64,000 bases of DNA from Bacteroidota bacterium. Lineage in GTDB: Bacteria; Bacteroidota; Bacteroidia; Bacteroidales; F082. The stretch lies in assembly GCA_018830105.1 (NCBI GenBank), contig JAHJTC010000011.1, positions 62,001-126,000 of the forward strand, in the 5' to 3' direction. Under the pieces are notes generated by a model. That model did not search any database, was not told where the DNA came from, and saw only the letters and a list, made by a program, of their open reading frames with translations. Below, one piece after another: positions 7,450 through 16,864 of this stretch (its first letter is position 1; each line of letters begins with the position of its first letter). The position numbers and the translations under genes are program-made.

Positions 7450-8761
7450 TAAATTCTCCATTTTCGTATGCCAGTTCACCATTGATAAATGTATGTGTGA
7501 TGCGATGTGAAAATTGCGTTCCTTCAAAGGGTGACCAGCCACATTTATATAAAATATTTTCTTGGGTTACCAGATGATTTGTGTCCTTTTCAATAAGCAC
7601 TAAATCAGCAAAATAGCCCTCACGTATAAATCCTCTCTTGTGGATATTAAATAGGATGGCAGGGTTATGACACATTTTTTCGACCATCTTTTCCAGGCTG
7701 ATCATTCCCTTTTGACTCATTTGGAGCATGCCGGGCAGCAGATGCTGAACCATTGGGCCGCCTGAAGGTGCTTCAAAATAGGGTCGGTTTTTTTCTTCAA
7801 ACGTATGGGGCGCGTGATCGGTGGCTACCACATCAAGGCAGTCATCAACGAGGGCTTCCCATAAACTGAGTCTGTCATTTTCTGTTTTAACCGCCGGATT
7901 CCATTTGATGAAGTTGCCCTTCTGGGCATAATCAGCTTCGTTGAACCACAAATGGTGCAGACAAACCTCTGCCGTAATTTTCTTCTCTGCCAAGGGAATA
8001 TCATTGCGAAACAGTGCTGTTTCGGCTGCTGATGAGAGGTGCAGAATATGAAGTTTTGTGCCATGCTTTGTGGCTAGCTCAACCGCCTGTGAGGAAGATT
8101 TGTAGCAGGCCTCGGCACTTCTGATGAGTGGATGCAGGGCGGCTGTGGCTGTGTGTTTGAACTGCTGCTGATAGTATTGAAGATTTTTCCTGATCGTTGG
8201 CTCATGTTCACAATGCACAGCAACCAGTGTGGGCGCTTCTGCAAAAATTCCTTCCAGGGCTTTTTGGTCATCTACCAACATATTCCCGGTGCTTGCCCCC
8301 ATAAAGACTTTAATGCCGCAAACTGTTTTAGGATCGGTTTTTATAACCTCGCTAATGTTGTCGTTTGAGGCGCCCATATAAAAAGAGAAATTTGCCATGG
8401 ATTGCCCGGCAGCCAACTCATATTTATCCTGCAATAAGCTTTGTGTAAGCGTGTTGGGAATGGTGTTGGGCATTTCCATAAAACTGGTAATGCCGCCGGC
8501 AACTGCTGCACGACTTTCTGTTTTTATGTCGGCTTTATAAGTTAAGCCGGGTTCGCGAAAGTGTACCTGATCATCGATCACTCCGGGAATCAATAGCTTT
8601 CCTTTGGCGTCAATAAGCGTATAGTCTTTAGTTTCTGAAAGCTGTTTTCCTTGTCCGGCTGCGGTAATGGTTTTTATGAATCCTTGATCGATCAATAAAT
8701 CTGCGGCAAAGCGTTGGCCTTCGTTAATTACTGTCGCGTTTTCAATAAGGTACGATTTCAT
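7409..8761 (-). CDS. pyrC: Dihydroorotase
   Basis: Cyclises carbamoyl aspartate to dihydroorotate in pyrimidine synthesis. 450 residues of the amidohydrolase fold: the strand-1 motif DDQVHFREPG near residue 62, GIKVFMGASTGN near 148, VAVHCEHE near 180, LHILHLSSA near 242 and VATDHAPHT near 310. The His and Asp metal ligands of the later strands are present. One oddity: the first His of the usual HxH pair is Gln here (QVH). I believe relatives in the phylum share this, but cannot check. It is 13 nt downstream of the GT2 gene and overlaps the repeat lipoprotein. Confidence 0.93.
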   Translation of the reverse strand: MKSYLIENATVINEGQRFAADLLIDQGFIKTITAAGQGKQLSETKDYTLIDAKGKLLIPGVIDDQVHFREPGLTYKADIKTESRAAVAGGITSFMEMPNTIPNTLTQSLLQDKYELAAGQSMANFSFYMGASNDNISEVIKTDPKTVCGIKVFMGASTGNMLVDDQKALEGIFAEAPTLVAVHCEHEPTIRKNLQYYQQQFKHTATAALHPLIRSAEACYKSSSQAVELATKHGTKLHILHLSSAAETALFRNDIPLAEKKITAEVCLHHLWFNEADYAQKGNFIKWNPAVKTENDRLSLWEALVDDCLDVVATDHAPHTFEEKNRPYFEAPSGGPMVQHLLPGMLQMSQKGMISLEKMVEKMCHNPAILFNIHKRGFIREGYFADLVLIEKDTNHLVTQENILYKCGWSPFEGTQFSHRITHTFINGELAYENGEFNEEIKGKRLQFNC

Positions 8762-8774
8762 GGTGTGTAATGCT

Positions 8775-9512
8775 TCAGTTGGCCGCTTTTATTTTTCCGC
8801 TCAATCCTCTGACTCTTAAATTAATGACGCCTAAAACTGCTTCTCTGAAAATGCGTTTATTCATTTTAGAGGTGCCTTCGGTGCGGTCGGTAAATATTAT
8901 CGGAACTTCTTTAATGGCAAAGCCCAGTTTCCAGGCCGTATATTTCATTTCAATCTGGAAGGCATAGCCGACAAACTTGATGCGGTTCAAATTAATTTTT
9001 TCCAGCACTTTACGCTTGTAGCAAACAAAGCCTGCTGTGGTGTCGCGCACTTTTAGCCGGGTTACAAAACGCACGTAAGCAGAGGCATAATACGACATCA
9101 AAACGCGTCCCATGGGCCAGTTTACTACATTAACGCCGGTGATATATCTTGAACCAACGGCCACATCAGCGCCTTCGATGGCACAAGCATGATAAAGCCT
9201 TTCCAGATCGGAAGGATTATGCGAAAAATCGGCATCCATCTCGAAGATATATTCATATTGTTGCGCTAAAGCCCAACGGAATCCGTGGATATAGGCGGTG
9301 CCCAATCCCAGTTTACCTTTGCGTTCCTCGATATGAAGGCGCAAAGGAAATTCCTGCATCAGGCTTTTCACGGTGGCAGCTGTGCCATCAGGGCTATTGT
9401 CTTCGACGATAAGCACATCAAAATCTTTTTCGAGCGAAAAAACCGCTCGAATGATCTTTTCGATGTTTTCTATTTCGTTATAAGTAGGGATAATGACCAG
9501 GCTGTCTGACAT
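8775..9512 (-). CDS. Polyprenol monophosphomannose synthase-like glycosyltransferase (GT2)
   Basis: 245 residues from the Met at 9512 (MSDSLVIIPTYNE); the frame extends upstream but that part lacks family likeness. GT-A fold motifs: IIPTYNE at the N-terminus, VEDNSPDGT near 38, the DxD-like MDADFSHNP near 93 and DTTAGFVCYKR near 155. This pattern matches dolichol- or polyprenol-phosphate mannosyltransferases (DPM1 type), which transfer a sugar from a nucleotide donor to a lipid carrier for envelope glycan synthesis. There is no C-terminal TM segment. It lies 13 nt upstream of pyrC. The sugar and acceptor are inferred. Confidence 0.88.
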   Translation of the reverse strand: MSDSLVIIPTYNEIENIEKIIRAVFSLEKDFDVLIVEDNSPDGTAATVKSLMQEFPLRLHIEERKGKLGLGTAYIHGFRWALAQQYEYIFEMDADFSHNPSDLERLYHACAIEGADVAVGSRYITGVNVVNWPMGRVLMSYYASAYVRFVTRLKVRDTTAGFVCYKRKVLEKINLNRIKFVGYAFQIEMKYTAWKLGFAIKEVPIIFTDRTEGTSKMNKRIFREAVLGVINLRVRGLSGKIKAAN

Positions 9513-9611
9513 TAATATGGGCTTTTCGGTTAATGAAGCTACAAATTTAGCCACAAACTTAAGATTTATCATGATTAAAACGCCATTTTCATAAATTTTA
9601 TGATTTTGGCT

Positions 9612-9650
9612 CAAAAAAAATGGCCGCCATCTATTGATGAAGGCCATTTA
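9612..9650 (-). terminator. Terminator after the endonuclease I-like gene
   Basis: On the minus strand AATGGCC and GGCCATT form a stem around a short loop, followed by a run of eight T. It lies 21 nt past the stop at 9671. Confidence 0.85.
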
Positions 9651-9670
9651 TTAAAGGATGATAGTTGATC

Positions 9671-11848
9671 TTATTCGATAATCAATTTATGCACGCTGTT
9701 TCCATCAGCTGTTGTTAATACCAACTGGTAAAATCCGGCACTAAGGCGGGCTGTTTCCAACTGATGGCTGTTGGTGCCTGAATTTGCAGCGAATTGTTCT
9801 GCAAAAACAACACGTCCGCTGATATCGTACAGGCGTACTTCTGCTGCTGTTGTGCGTGTCGCATTAAACGAAAGCATTAGCTGCTCCCGGGCAGGATTTG
9901 GGTAGATGCTAAGCTGCAAAGTTTGATCGTTTTCACTGATGCCAACCCAGGTAAAAGTGGTTTCAAAGGGTTCCATTACATTATCAGTCAGATCGGTAAC
10001 GCCTTCGATATTTAAGGTGTATTCAGTACCTGAGGTCATTGTGCTTACTTCCAGATTTACTTGTTTTTTGTCGAAAGTATGCTGTGAGGCGGCAATTACT
10101 GTGATATCGTTATTCAGGCTGAAATTATTGATGTTTTCAACAGATTCCTGCGTTACGTCTTCGTTAAAAAGAATTTTTATTGTGTTATTAGTGAGCGGAG
10201 TAACTTCGGTAACCTGAGGCAAAACCACATCGGTGCCTGAGGTGACATCTGTTTCAAAGCGCAATTGTATTTTCCACTCATCAAAATCGTAATCTAAAGG
10301 ACCTGTTACATCATACGAAGCGTTTAACTCAGGTTCATACTCAAAAATATTAGTATTTTTTATTTTTAAGGTGTCCAATCCATCGCTCACCCACCACATA
10401 TAGTGATCTGATTGGTAATTTTGCATTATGCAGGTCGCATTTAGCACTTTCACCTGTATGCCTTCATGCGCTTCTCCAATTTCTCCAATTTCAACAATCA
10501 TGGGTTCAGGAAGCGGCCTGTTACTGGCGATATAATAGTAGTCGCTTATTTCAGCAATTTCAGTTTTACCATAGTATTCCTTTACTTTTCCAGTAACTAT
10601 TATACTATCACCAATGGCAGGGTTTCTTCCGGATTCGTATACAAATACGCCGTTCCACAAGCCTGCGCCGTCCTGCAGAAAATAGAAGGATCCGAAAGAT
10701 CCGGTTACGACACCTGTTGTGCTAACGACTTGGTCTGCATAAGGAGAGTCATCTGTCTGACCCTGAATGTCATAGATGCTAACTAATTCGCCGGCAAAAA
10801 CTTTGGGGATATAATAGTTGTAAGTTACTGTGCTGTATTCGCTTGCGCCATCATTAGCTGTTATTTTATAATAAACTGTAGCATCTTCGGCTTGACCGGG
10901 AATGCTGGCGTTAAATAAAGCGCCGTTTGCATTCATCATGATTTCGTTATCGAGGTTGTCAAAAGACAAGCCCCAAAGCACTTTTGCGTTTGAAATAGTT
11001 CCGTTTTCAGAGCTAATGCTGGCCGAAATGGATACTTCCTGGTTTGGCACAGCGATATCAGGCATCATATCGACATTGGCGATACTAATCGCGCTGGCAC
11101 TTGCATCTGCCCAGATCAGATTGGCAAACTCTGGATTGTCAATAAAAGGGTTTCTGTTTTGCTGAAATGAGAATATTACATTGTTTCTGTTGCGCTCAAA
11201 AGCATCTGGCGGGTCTTGCATATTCCATTCAAGTAAGGTAGAAAGGCGGCCATGTGTAGGTGTGGGGTAAGTATTGATTTCGTCAACAGCTTCCAAGTCT
11301 AATTCGCCATTTTCACCTTCGTATCTTGTAGCCATGTAGAAAATTATTCTGGCGATATCACCTTTCGCTCCATCTCGTGGTTCCCAGGTGTCTGCTGTAA
11401 AATAACAGTCAGTAGCTTCCGGATGCTGAGTGCCGCCATTGTCGAAATCTTTATTGCTTCTGGATTGATTTACAGAAGCATCAGCGGGTTTAAGGTTATG
11501 AACATCACTGTCCATAGGCACAATGCCATCGAAAGTGCCATGAGACTTTGCCCATACATGCTCACGGTTCAAAAAATCGCCTCCTGTGCCATAATCGTCG
11601 TTGGGCCGCGAAAATCCACCATAAACGGTGATAACATTGGAAGGGTTATCAGGATCCTGATCGGAGAGTTTGAAAATTTCTTTGGAAAAGAAATACGAAT
11701 AAACGGTGTGCCCGCTGATAATATCGTTTAGCTGGGCTTTGAGTTGCTCGCCATCTTTTCCCTCAACGCCATTGTAATAACCGGTTTGTTGTGCAAAAGC
11801 ACCAATCGAAAACAGTGTAATTATTAAAAATGAAATGGTAACTCGCAT
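9671..11848 (-). CDS. Secreted endonuclease I-family nuclease with T9SS sorting domain
   Basis: 725 residues from Met at 11848 (MRVTISFLIITLFSIGAFAQ, a good signal peptide); a further upstream Met would overlap the receptor gene. After the signal comes an endonuclease I/NucM-type domain (about residues 20-250) with LNREHVWAKSH (the His-containing catalytic motif), DVHNLKPAD and NQSRSNKDF. Then an OB-fold-like domain (GVVTGSFGSFYFLQDG; KVKEYYGKTEI), an Ig-like domain (TPLTNNTIKILFNEDVT), and a C-terminal type A sorting domain beginning LSIYPNPAREQ. It should be exported by T9SS to degrade extracellular nucleic acid. It lies 32 nt downstream of a TonB-dependent receptor gene, so joint scavenging of nucleic acid or phosphate is plausible. 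Confidence 0.88.
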   Translation of the reverse strand: MRVTISFLIITLFSIGAFAQQTGYYNGVEGKDGEQLKAQLNDIISGHTVYSYFFSKEIFKLSDQDPDNPSNVITVYGGFSRPNDDYGTGGDFLNREHVWAKSHGTFDGIVPMDSDVHNLKPADASVNQSRSNKDFDNGGTQHPEATDCYFTADTWEPRDGAKGDIARIIFYMATRYEGENGELDLEAVDEINTYPTPTHGRLSTLLEWNMQDPPDAFERNRNNVIFSFQQNRNPFIDNPEFANLIWADASASAISIANVDMMPDIAVPNQEVSISASISSENGTISNAKVLWGLSFDNLDNEIMMNANGALFNASIPGQAEDATVYYKITANDGASEYSTVTYNYYIPKVFAGELVSIYDIQGQTDDSPYADQVVSTTGVVTGSFGSFYFLQDGAGLWNGVFVYESGRNPAIGDSIIVTGKVKEYYGKTEIAEISDYYYIASNRPLPEPMIVEIGEIGEAHEGIQVKVLNATCIMQNYQSDHYMWWVSDGLDTLKIKNTNIFEYEPELNASYDVTGPLDYDFDEWKIQLRFETDVTSGTDVVLPQVTEVTPLTNNTIKILFNEDVTQESVENINNFSLNNDITVIAASQHTFDKKQVNLEVSTMTSGTEYTLNIEGVTDLTDNVMEPFETTFTWVGISENDQTLQLSIYPNPAREQLMLSFNATRTTAAEVRLYDISGRVVFAEQFAANSGTNSHQLETARLSAGFYQLVLTTADGNSVHKLIIE

Positions 11849-11880
11849 AATTGTAGTTTTTAAAGTCTTGATTAATAGGG

Positions 11881-14634
11881 TCAAAATGTTAATTGTAGGG
11901 AGATATTGAAACGTCGTCCAAGTCCAAAAAATACGGCTGCCGATTTGGCATCGAAATTATTGTAGCTCTGTCCCACATATTTGTCGTTGTTATCGGCATC
12001 AGAAATGTATTTTTCATCAAGTAGGTTTAGAATACTTCCTCTGATATCGAATTTTACACCTCTATAATGAAAACCGTATCCGGCGTGAAAATCCACCATA
12101 TAGTAATTCGGAATTTTCCAGGACTGTTTGGGTTTACCATTTTCATCAAATGAATTAGGAAAACGCTCGGGGTCAAGATCCAGTGGGTCGAATTGGGAGT
12201 AGTGCTTACCAAAATAGGTAAGGGCACTTTTCACATATAGATCGTTAATAATTTCCCAACGCAGACTGTGGCGTGTTTGTATTTGTGCGGCATCACCTAC
12301 AAAAATATTTTTTGCATCAAAATACCTCACTTCTTTCAGGTTTTGAAAATCATCGTAAATACGAGCAGAATCAGCTGAAGTCCATTTCCAGTCGCCCACC
12401 GAAAGGAGACCTTCATACATCAGATTGCGATGGATTTTATAAGCAAACTCTACTTCAATTCCTTTATGCAGCGCATCCATTCCATTGATATTTACACTGT
12501 AAGATTCATCATCAATCATGATCGATGCCGGATAGTCAGCTGGTTTGTTTTCCCAAATGGTATAATAGCCATTCAAATTTAAGGTCATACGGCTGGTATA
12601 GAAGCTGTATCCCACTTCGATGGCTTTCACAATTTCATTTTCAATGTCTCGGAAAAGTTTGTTATCGTAATCGAAAACATTGTTGAAGCGGGGTGCTTTA
12701 GATAAGTATCCTAAGTTAACAAAGGTATTCATGTTATCGTTGATATTGTAATTAGCGCCTCCTTTGATGGTTCCGCCCAAAATCCATTCCCAATCGGATT
12801 CCAGGTATTTTAATCCTTTCGAATTCCGATCGTAGGTTTGACCCTGATATTCTATTACAGTGTTGTAGCCAATGCGCAGGGTTGTATCTGCCAGTTCGAG
12901 TGCCTTGGGCTTATAATAGTCAATGCGTTTATAGCCGCTATAGGAAGTGGTGAGATTGATAAAAGCAGAGATTTTCTCCTTTTTATATTCGAGCTGGCCG
13001 AATAGTCCGCCCCAACGCACAAGCCCATCGTTGTTGTAGCCAATACGGTCGCCTACTTTATTTTGTTTGTCAGGGTCAACGTTTGCATTGGTTTCTGAGG
13101 GTCTGGTTAGGTAGTAATTTCCGCCAAGCAGGTCGTATATTTCGCGGTAATGTTCGCCCTTGTAACTTCTTAAGTCGATACCTCCTGATAGGGTGAAGTT
13201 TTCGCTTAACTCGTAGTTAAAAGTCGAGAGCAGGCCATACCAAAAATGGTTATTAATGGCTGAGCGTAAAATGCCCTGTGATATTTTATCTGGATTGAAG
13301 GTGCCATTGTAATTAGCATCGTATGAGGTTTGGAAATCGATTTGTCCATCGGAAGTGATCGAAGTGCTGTTTTGCAGACCAGTACCTCCGCCATTACCTA
13401 TCGAAAGATAGGCAATATTAGAGATATAAAGCCTGTTGTTCACATTCCAAAAATCGCTGAGGCTAAACATGGGCTTATGGTAGTAGTTCTCTTTTTCGGA
13501 TAGTTTTTCAACCCCAGTGCTTATTCTTTCACCTTGGCTATCAAGGGTATATCTGTCGAGGTAGCCCCAGTTGGGATTAAATTTGATCCCTAAGTCTAAT
13601 GGTTTGGCCAGAAATTCAGCTGGGTCTATACCTTGTTCTTTAGCATAAGTGGTGTCAAATTCAGCAATCGACTTTTTGTACGAACGCTGGCCGTGTTGTT
13701 GTGGCGCACCCATGGCTTTCAGACTTAGGCGGTGTTTACCTAAATCTTTATCAATACGCAAGAAATAAAACCAACCTTCTGTCCAGGTCATATCCACCCA
13801 GCCGTTACCCCGTTTATATGAACCGGCAGCAGTAATTCCCCAGCCACCTTTTATTCGCCCTGAGGTATAACCCAATGAAGTGCGTAAAAAACCATTGTCA
13901 CCAACTTCTTGTTTTATTTTAAGGCTTTTTTTGGCGCCGATACCCTTGGTTTGCAAATTAATGGTTCCCCCCACCGAAGGGATAGCTAGCTTTGAAGCAC
14001 CAAGGCCACGCTGCACCTGTGTGCTTTGCATTACCACGTCCAAACCAAACCAGTTGCTCCAATATACCCAACCATTTTCCATGTCATTAACCGGAATACC
14101 ATCGAGCATTACGGCTACGTTGCGTTGGTTAAAACCACGAATATTTATTCTGGAGTCGCCATCACCTCCGCCTTGTGCCGTGGCATAAACACCGGGTGTG
14201 GAATTTAAAATCAGCGGAATATCCTGAGAGGCAAGCTCTTCCTGCAAGGTTTTGGGTGTGATAGTAGAAAAAGCAACCGGTGTTTCACGTGCCTTAGCCA
14301 TATCACCTACCACCTCTACCACAGTGAGGGTTATGTAATCCAATTTAAAGTTCAGGGTCGTTTTTGGCTTATTGATAGTTATTCTTTTTTCAATAGGCTC
14401 AAAACCTACATAAGAAATAGTTAAAGAATACTCACCATAGGCCAGTTCTAACTCATAGTACCCTTCTATATCCGTAACTGTGCCCTGTCCAGCAGCGTAA
14501 CTGATATTCGCTCCAATTAGAGTTTCGCCGGTTTGAGCGTCTTTAACTATACCGCTAAGCAGGCCTTTTTGTGCAAACAGAGATAACGAACATAAAATTA
14601 GGAAAGTGAAAACTATTAAAAACCTTTGTTTCAT
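11881..14634 (-). CDS. TonB-dependent outer-membrane receptor with CarboxypepD_reg-like domain
   Basis: 917 residues. Signal peptide (residues 1-21, ending LSLFAQ), a carboxypeptidase-regulatory-like beta-sandwich (about 22-110: GIVKDAQTGETLIGANI, YVGFEP), a plug domain (about 120-230: NSTPGVYATAQGG, INIRGFNQRNVAVMLDGIPVND) and a 22-strand barrel ending in an aromatic residue (LQLTF). It takes up a substrate using TonB energy. The secreted nuclease directly downstream suggests a nucleic acid-derived or metal-complex substrate, but nothing in the sequence names it. It is not of the SusC subgroup, as no SusD follows. Confidence 0.93.
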   Translation of the reverse strand: MKQRFLIVFTFLILCSLSLFAQKGLLSGIVKDAQTGETLIGANISYAAGQGTVTDIEGYYELELAYGEYSLTISYVGFEPIEKRITINKPKTTLNFKLDYITLTVVEVVGDMAKARETPVAFSTITPKTLQEELASQDIPLILNSTPGVYATAQGGGDGDSRINIRGFNQRNVAVMLDGIPVNDMENGWVYWSNWFGLDVVMQSTQVQRGLGASKLAIPSVGGTINLQTKGIGAKKSLKIKQEVGDNGFLRTSLGYTSGRIKGGWGITAAGSYKRGNGWVDMTWTEGWFYFLRIDKDLGKHRLSLKAMGAPQQHGQRSYKKSIAEFDTTYAKEQGIDPAEFLAKPLDLGIKFNPNWGYLDRYTLDSQGERISTGVEKLSEKENYYHKPMFSLSDFWNVNNRLYISNIAYLSIGNGGGTGLQNSTSITSDGQIDFQTSYDANYNGTFNPDKISQGILRSAINNHFWYGLLSTFNYELSENFTLSGGIDLRSYKGEHYREIYDLLGGNYYLTRPSETNANVDPDKQNKVGDRIGYNNDGLVRWGGLFGQLEYKKEKISAFINLTTSYSGYKRIDYYKPKALELADTTLRIGYNTVIEYQGQTYDRNSKGLKYLESDWEWILGGTIKGGANYNINDNMNTFVNLGYLSKAPRFNNVFDYDNKLFRDIENEIVKAIEVGYSFYTSRMTLNLNGYYTIWENKPADYPASIMIDDESYSVNINGMDALHKGIEVEFAYKIHRNLMYEGLLSVGDWKWTSADSARIYDDFQNLKEVRYFDAKNIFVGDAAQIQTRHSLRWEIINDLYVKSALTYFGKHYSQFDPLDLDPERFPNSFDENGKPKQSWKIPNYYMVDFHAGYGFHYRGVKFDIRGSILNLLDEKYISDADNNDKYVGQSYNNFDAKSAAVFFGLGRRFNISLQLTF

Positions 14635-14669
14635 TATAATTTGTATTCAAGATATAAACAAAATGGAGA

Positions 14670-14713
14670 GAAAAAAACACCCCGCCAAAAATCAAATTTC
14701 GTGTTCGGGGTGC
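14670..14713 (-). terminator. Terminator after the lamin-tail protein gene
   Basis: On the minus strand CACCCCG (14712-14706) pairs with CGGGGTG (14684-14678) and is followed by a T run. It separates the upstream secreted-protein gene from the TonB receptor gene. Confidence 0.8.
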
Positions 14714-14732
14714 TTCGATAGTTTTATGAAGA

Positions 14733-15713
14733 CTATTTTTTTAGAATTTTCTTTACAAAGTTGTTTTGATTTTCAAAACTTACTTTTACAAAGTAAACAC
14801 CATTTTTAAGTGATTTTGAGGCAATTGCTAATTCTAAAACACCATTAAAGTTTTGATGAATTACGATTTGACCAGTCATGTTATATACCGTAACGCTTTG
14901 GATTTTCTCGAGTGCATCGATATGCAGTGTTTCACCGGTAATTGGGTTAGGGTAGAAATTAATATCAACACCTTCTTTCAGTTCTTCTACGGACAGTGTG
15001 TTGCATTCGCAGTTGTGCGTACCCAGATTATCAAAAGTGTTTTCTGGTATAGAATCCCACTCAACTGCTACGTTAAATACAGTTGGATTTTCTGTTACAC
15101 CCTTTTTTACGGCATATTTGCGAATAAGCGTATGGTCTTTGGTCCATGATAACCAAAACAATGGGCCAACAATATAATCTTCAATGGTGTATTCGGTGGG
15201 CACACCGCCACTGTTGTAGCTGATGGTAGTATCGGTAAATGCACACCATCCATTTTCAGGATCAGGATTTCCAACACGAGCCACAATGTCGAGAATTTCA
15301 GTGCCACCAAGAGTTTCAAGCGTCATGGCATCGTTGCCGTTAAAATACATGGCTTTGTTAACATCATATACCGGACACAAAAAAGTATCAGCCTTTGCTT
15401 GTAAAGCAGGATCAACCATAATTTCATTGCCTGTGCCGTTTGGATCTCTTTTGTCTAAAACTACAACAAAAGTTGATTTGGGTTCGATATTCCCACCCAG
15501 TTGTATTGCGTTGGGTGTTGTGCCACCGTTTGAATACCTTACCAACTGATATCCGCCTAAATCAATGGTGTTGTTAGTTGGATTATAAATCTCGATGGCT
15601 TTGTTGTTACCCGAGCCTTCAACATATTCCGAAATGAAAAGATTTGAGCAGTCCTGCGCATGCAAGCTAACTGCAACCAGCATAAAAACTAAATAGAGTA
15701 AATTTTTTTTCAT
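14733..15713 (-). CDS. Secreted lamin-tail-domain protein with T9SS sorting domain
   Basis: 326 residues. Signal peptide (MKKNLLYLVFMLVAVSLHAQ), then a lamin-tail-like domain of about 130 residues (NLFISEYVEGSGNNKAIEIY, IDLGGYQLVRY, STFVVVLDKRD), a linker with a Cys pair (THNCECN), and a C-terminal sorting domain (VDINFYPNPITGE ... GVYFVKVSF). Lamin-tail domains in bacterial exoproteins often accompany nucleases or phosphatases and probably bind ligands or surfaces; no catalytic residues are seen here. The gene ends in its own terminator, so it is transcribed separately from the receptor and nuclease genes. Confidence 0.88.
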   Translation of the reverse strand: MKKNLLYLVFMLVAVSLHAQDCSNLFISEYVEGSGNNKAIEIYNPTNNTIDLGGYQLVRYSNGGTTPNAIQLGGNIEPKSTFVVVLDKRDPNGTGNEIMVDPALQAKADTFLCPVYDVNKAMYFNGNDAMTLETLGGTEILDIVARVGNPDPENGWCAFTDTTISYNSGGVPTEYTIEDYIVGPLFWLSWTKDHTLIRKYAVKKGVTENPTVFNVAVEWDSIPENTFDNLGTHNCECNTLSVEELKEGVDINFYPNPITGETLHIDALEKIQSVTVYNMTGQIVIHQNFNGVLELAIASKSLKNGVYFVKVSFENQNNFVKKILKK

Positions 15714-15753
15714 GGTACTATTTTTTTTGAAAGGTTAACGATTCTTTGGACGA

Positions 15754-15761
15754 CAAAATTA
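15754..15761 (-). promoter_or_regulatory. Possible minus-7 promoter element of the lamin-tail gene
   Basis: The minus strand reads TAATTTTG, matching the Bacteroidota TAnnTTTG element, about 40 nt before the ATG. No clear minus-33 element was found. Confidence 0.4.
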
Positions 15762-15864
15762 ACAACTCTGATTGAAAATGAACTGGTAAAAGTACAATTA
15801 GCTTTGGTTATTTAATAGAAGTTTAATAAAGATTGGTGTTTTTGTGGTTTTTTTTTGGCTGGCA

Positions 15865-15906
15865 TAAAAAAAACCGGCTTGTCTATTGCGCTATAGACAA
15901 GGCCGG
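15865..15906 (-). terminator. Terminator after folE
   Basis: On the minus strand a 13-bp stem with one bulged base (CCGGCCTTGTCTAT with ATAGACAAGCCGG) is followed by eight T. It is about 85 nt past the folE stop. Confidence 0.85.
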
Positions 15907-15991
15907 CAGGCATAGTAAAGTTAGCTAATTAGTTTCCTGATGAAGTAAAATAATCAGGGGAAGTTTTTTTTTCTGGGTTTAATTTATCGGA

Positions 15992-16750
15992 TTACCCGAT
16001 ATGTTTGAGAAACTCATCTCTCACTCTGGGATCATTTTTGAATGCACCACCATATTCTGCGGTGATGGTAGTGCTGGAGTCATCCTGAATCCCACGCGAG
16101 GCAACACAAAGATGTTTGGCATCGATGACAACGGCAACATCTTCAGTGTTTAATACTTTTTTCAGTTCTTCTGCAACCTGCACCGTAAGCCTTTCCTGAA
16201 CCTGAGGTCTGCGTGCAAAATAATCTACTATTCTGTTCATTTTCGATAGACCGATAACCGTTCCGCTTGAAATGTAGGCGACATGTGCTTTACCGAAAAT
16301 AGGCAGAAAATGGTGTTCACAGGTTGTTTTAAGGGTGATGTTCTTTTCGACCAACATCTGGCCGTAACGAAATTTATTATCGAAAACAGACATCCTGGGT
16401 TTGTTGGCCGGATTTAATCCGTGAAAAATTTCTTTCACGAACATTTTCGCTACACGATGGGGCGTGCCACGTAGGCTGTCGTCTGTTAGGTCGAGACCCA
16501 ATGTCGTCATAATTTGCTCAAAATGAGATTCTATCGTTGTAATCTTGCTTTCGTCCGAAAGCAAAAAGGCATCTGCACGTAAGGGTGTTTCTCTGCTTGT
16601 GGCAGCGTGCTCGTCGCCTAGCTGCTCATCTTCGAGCTTTGTGTAGTGTATATGCGAGTTTCCGTTACCATTTAAAGTGGCCTTCCCATTTCCGTGTCCA
16701 TTTAATCCGTTGAAACTTCTGTATGCTGTTAAACTGCCTTCTATTTTCAT
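15992..16750 (-). CDS. folE: GTP cyclohydrolase I
   Basis: Converts GTP to dihydroneopterin triphosphate, the first step of folate and pterin synthesis. 252 residues from Met at 16750; an earlier Met at 16777 is possible. The catalytic core begins near residue 70 (FEQIMTTLGLDL, LRGTPHRVAKMF) and has the zinc and catalytic motif CEHHFLPIFGKAHVAY near 142 and HLCVASRGIQDDSS near 210. The N-terminal 65 residues are unusual: Gly/Asn-rich low complexity (NGLNGHGNGKATLNGNGN) then an acidic segment. A terminator lies downstream; transcribed alone. Confidence 0.95.
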   Translation of the reverse strand: MKIEGSLTAYRSFNGLNGHGNGKATLNGNGNSHIHYTKLEDEQLGDEHAATSRETPLRADAFLLSDESKITTIESHFEQIMTTLGLDLTDDSLRGTPHRVAKMFVKEIFHGLNPANKPRMSVFDNKFRYGQMLVEKNITLKTTCEHHFLPIFGKAHVAYISSGTVIGLSKMNRIVDYFARRPQVQERLTVQVAEELKKVLNTEDVAVVIDAKHLCVASRGIQDDSSTTITAEYGGAFKNDPRVRDEFLKHIG

Positions 16751-16864
16751 AATGTTTTTGTTATTGTTGCCTATCAAACAACTTAAACACGAAAAATGTT
16801 TAACGAAAATAAAAATAAGTTAAACAAAACTACTTCTTAAATAGAATTTGAAAGGCACAACTAG

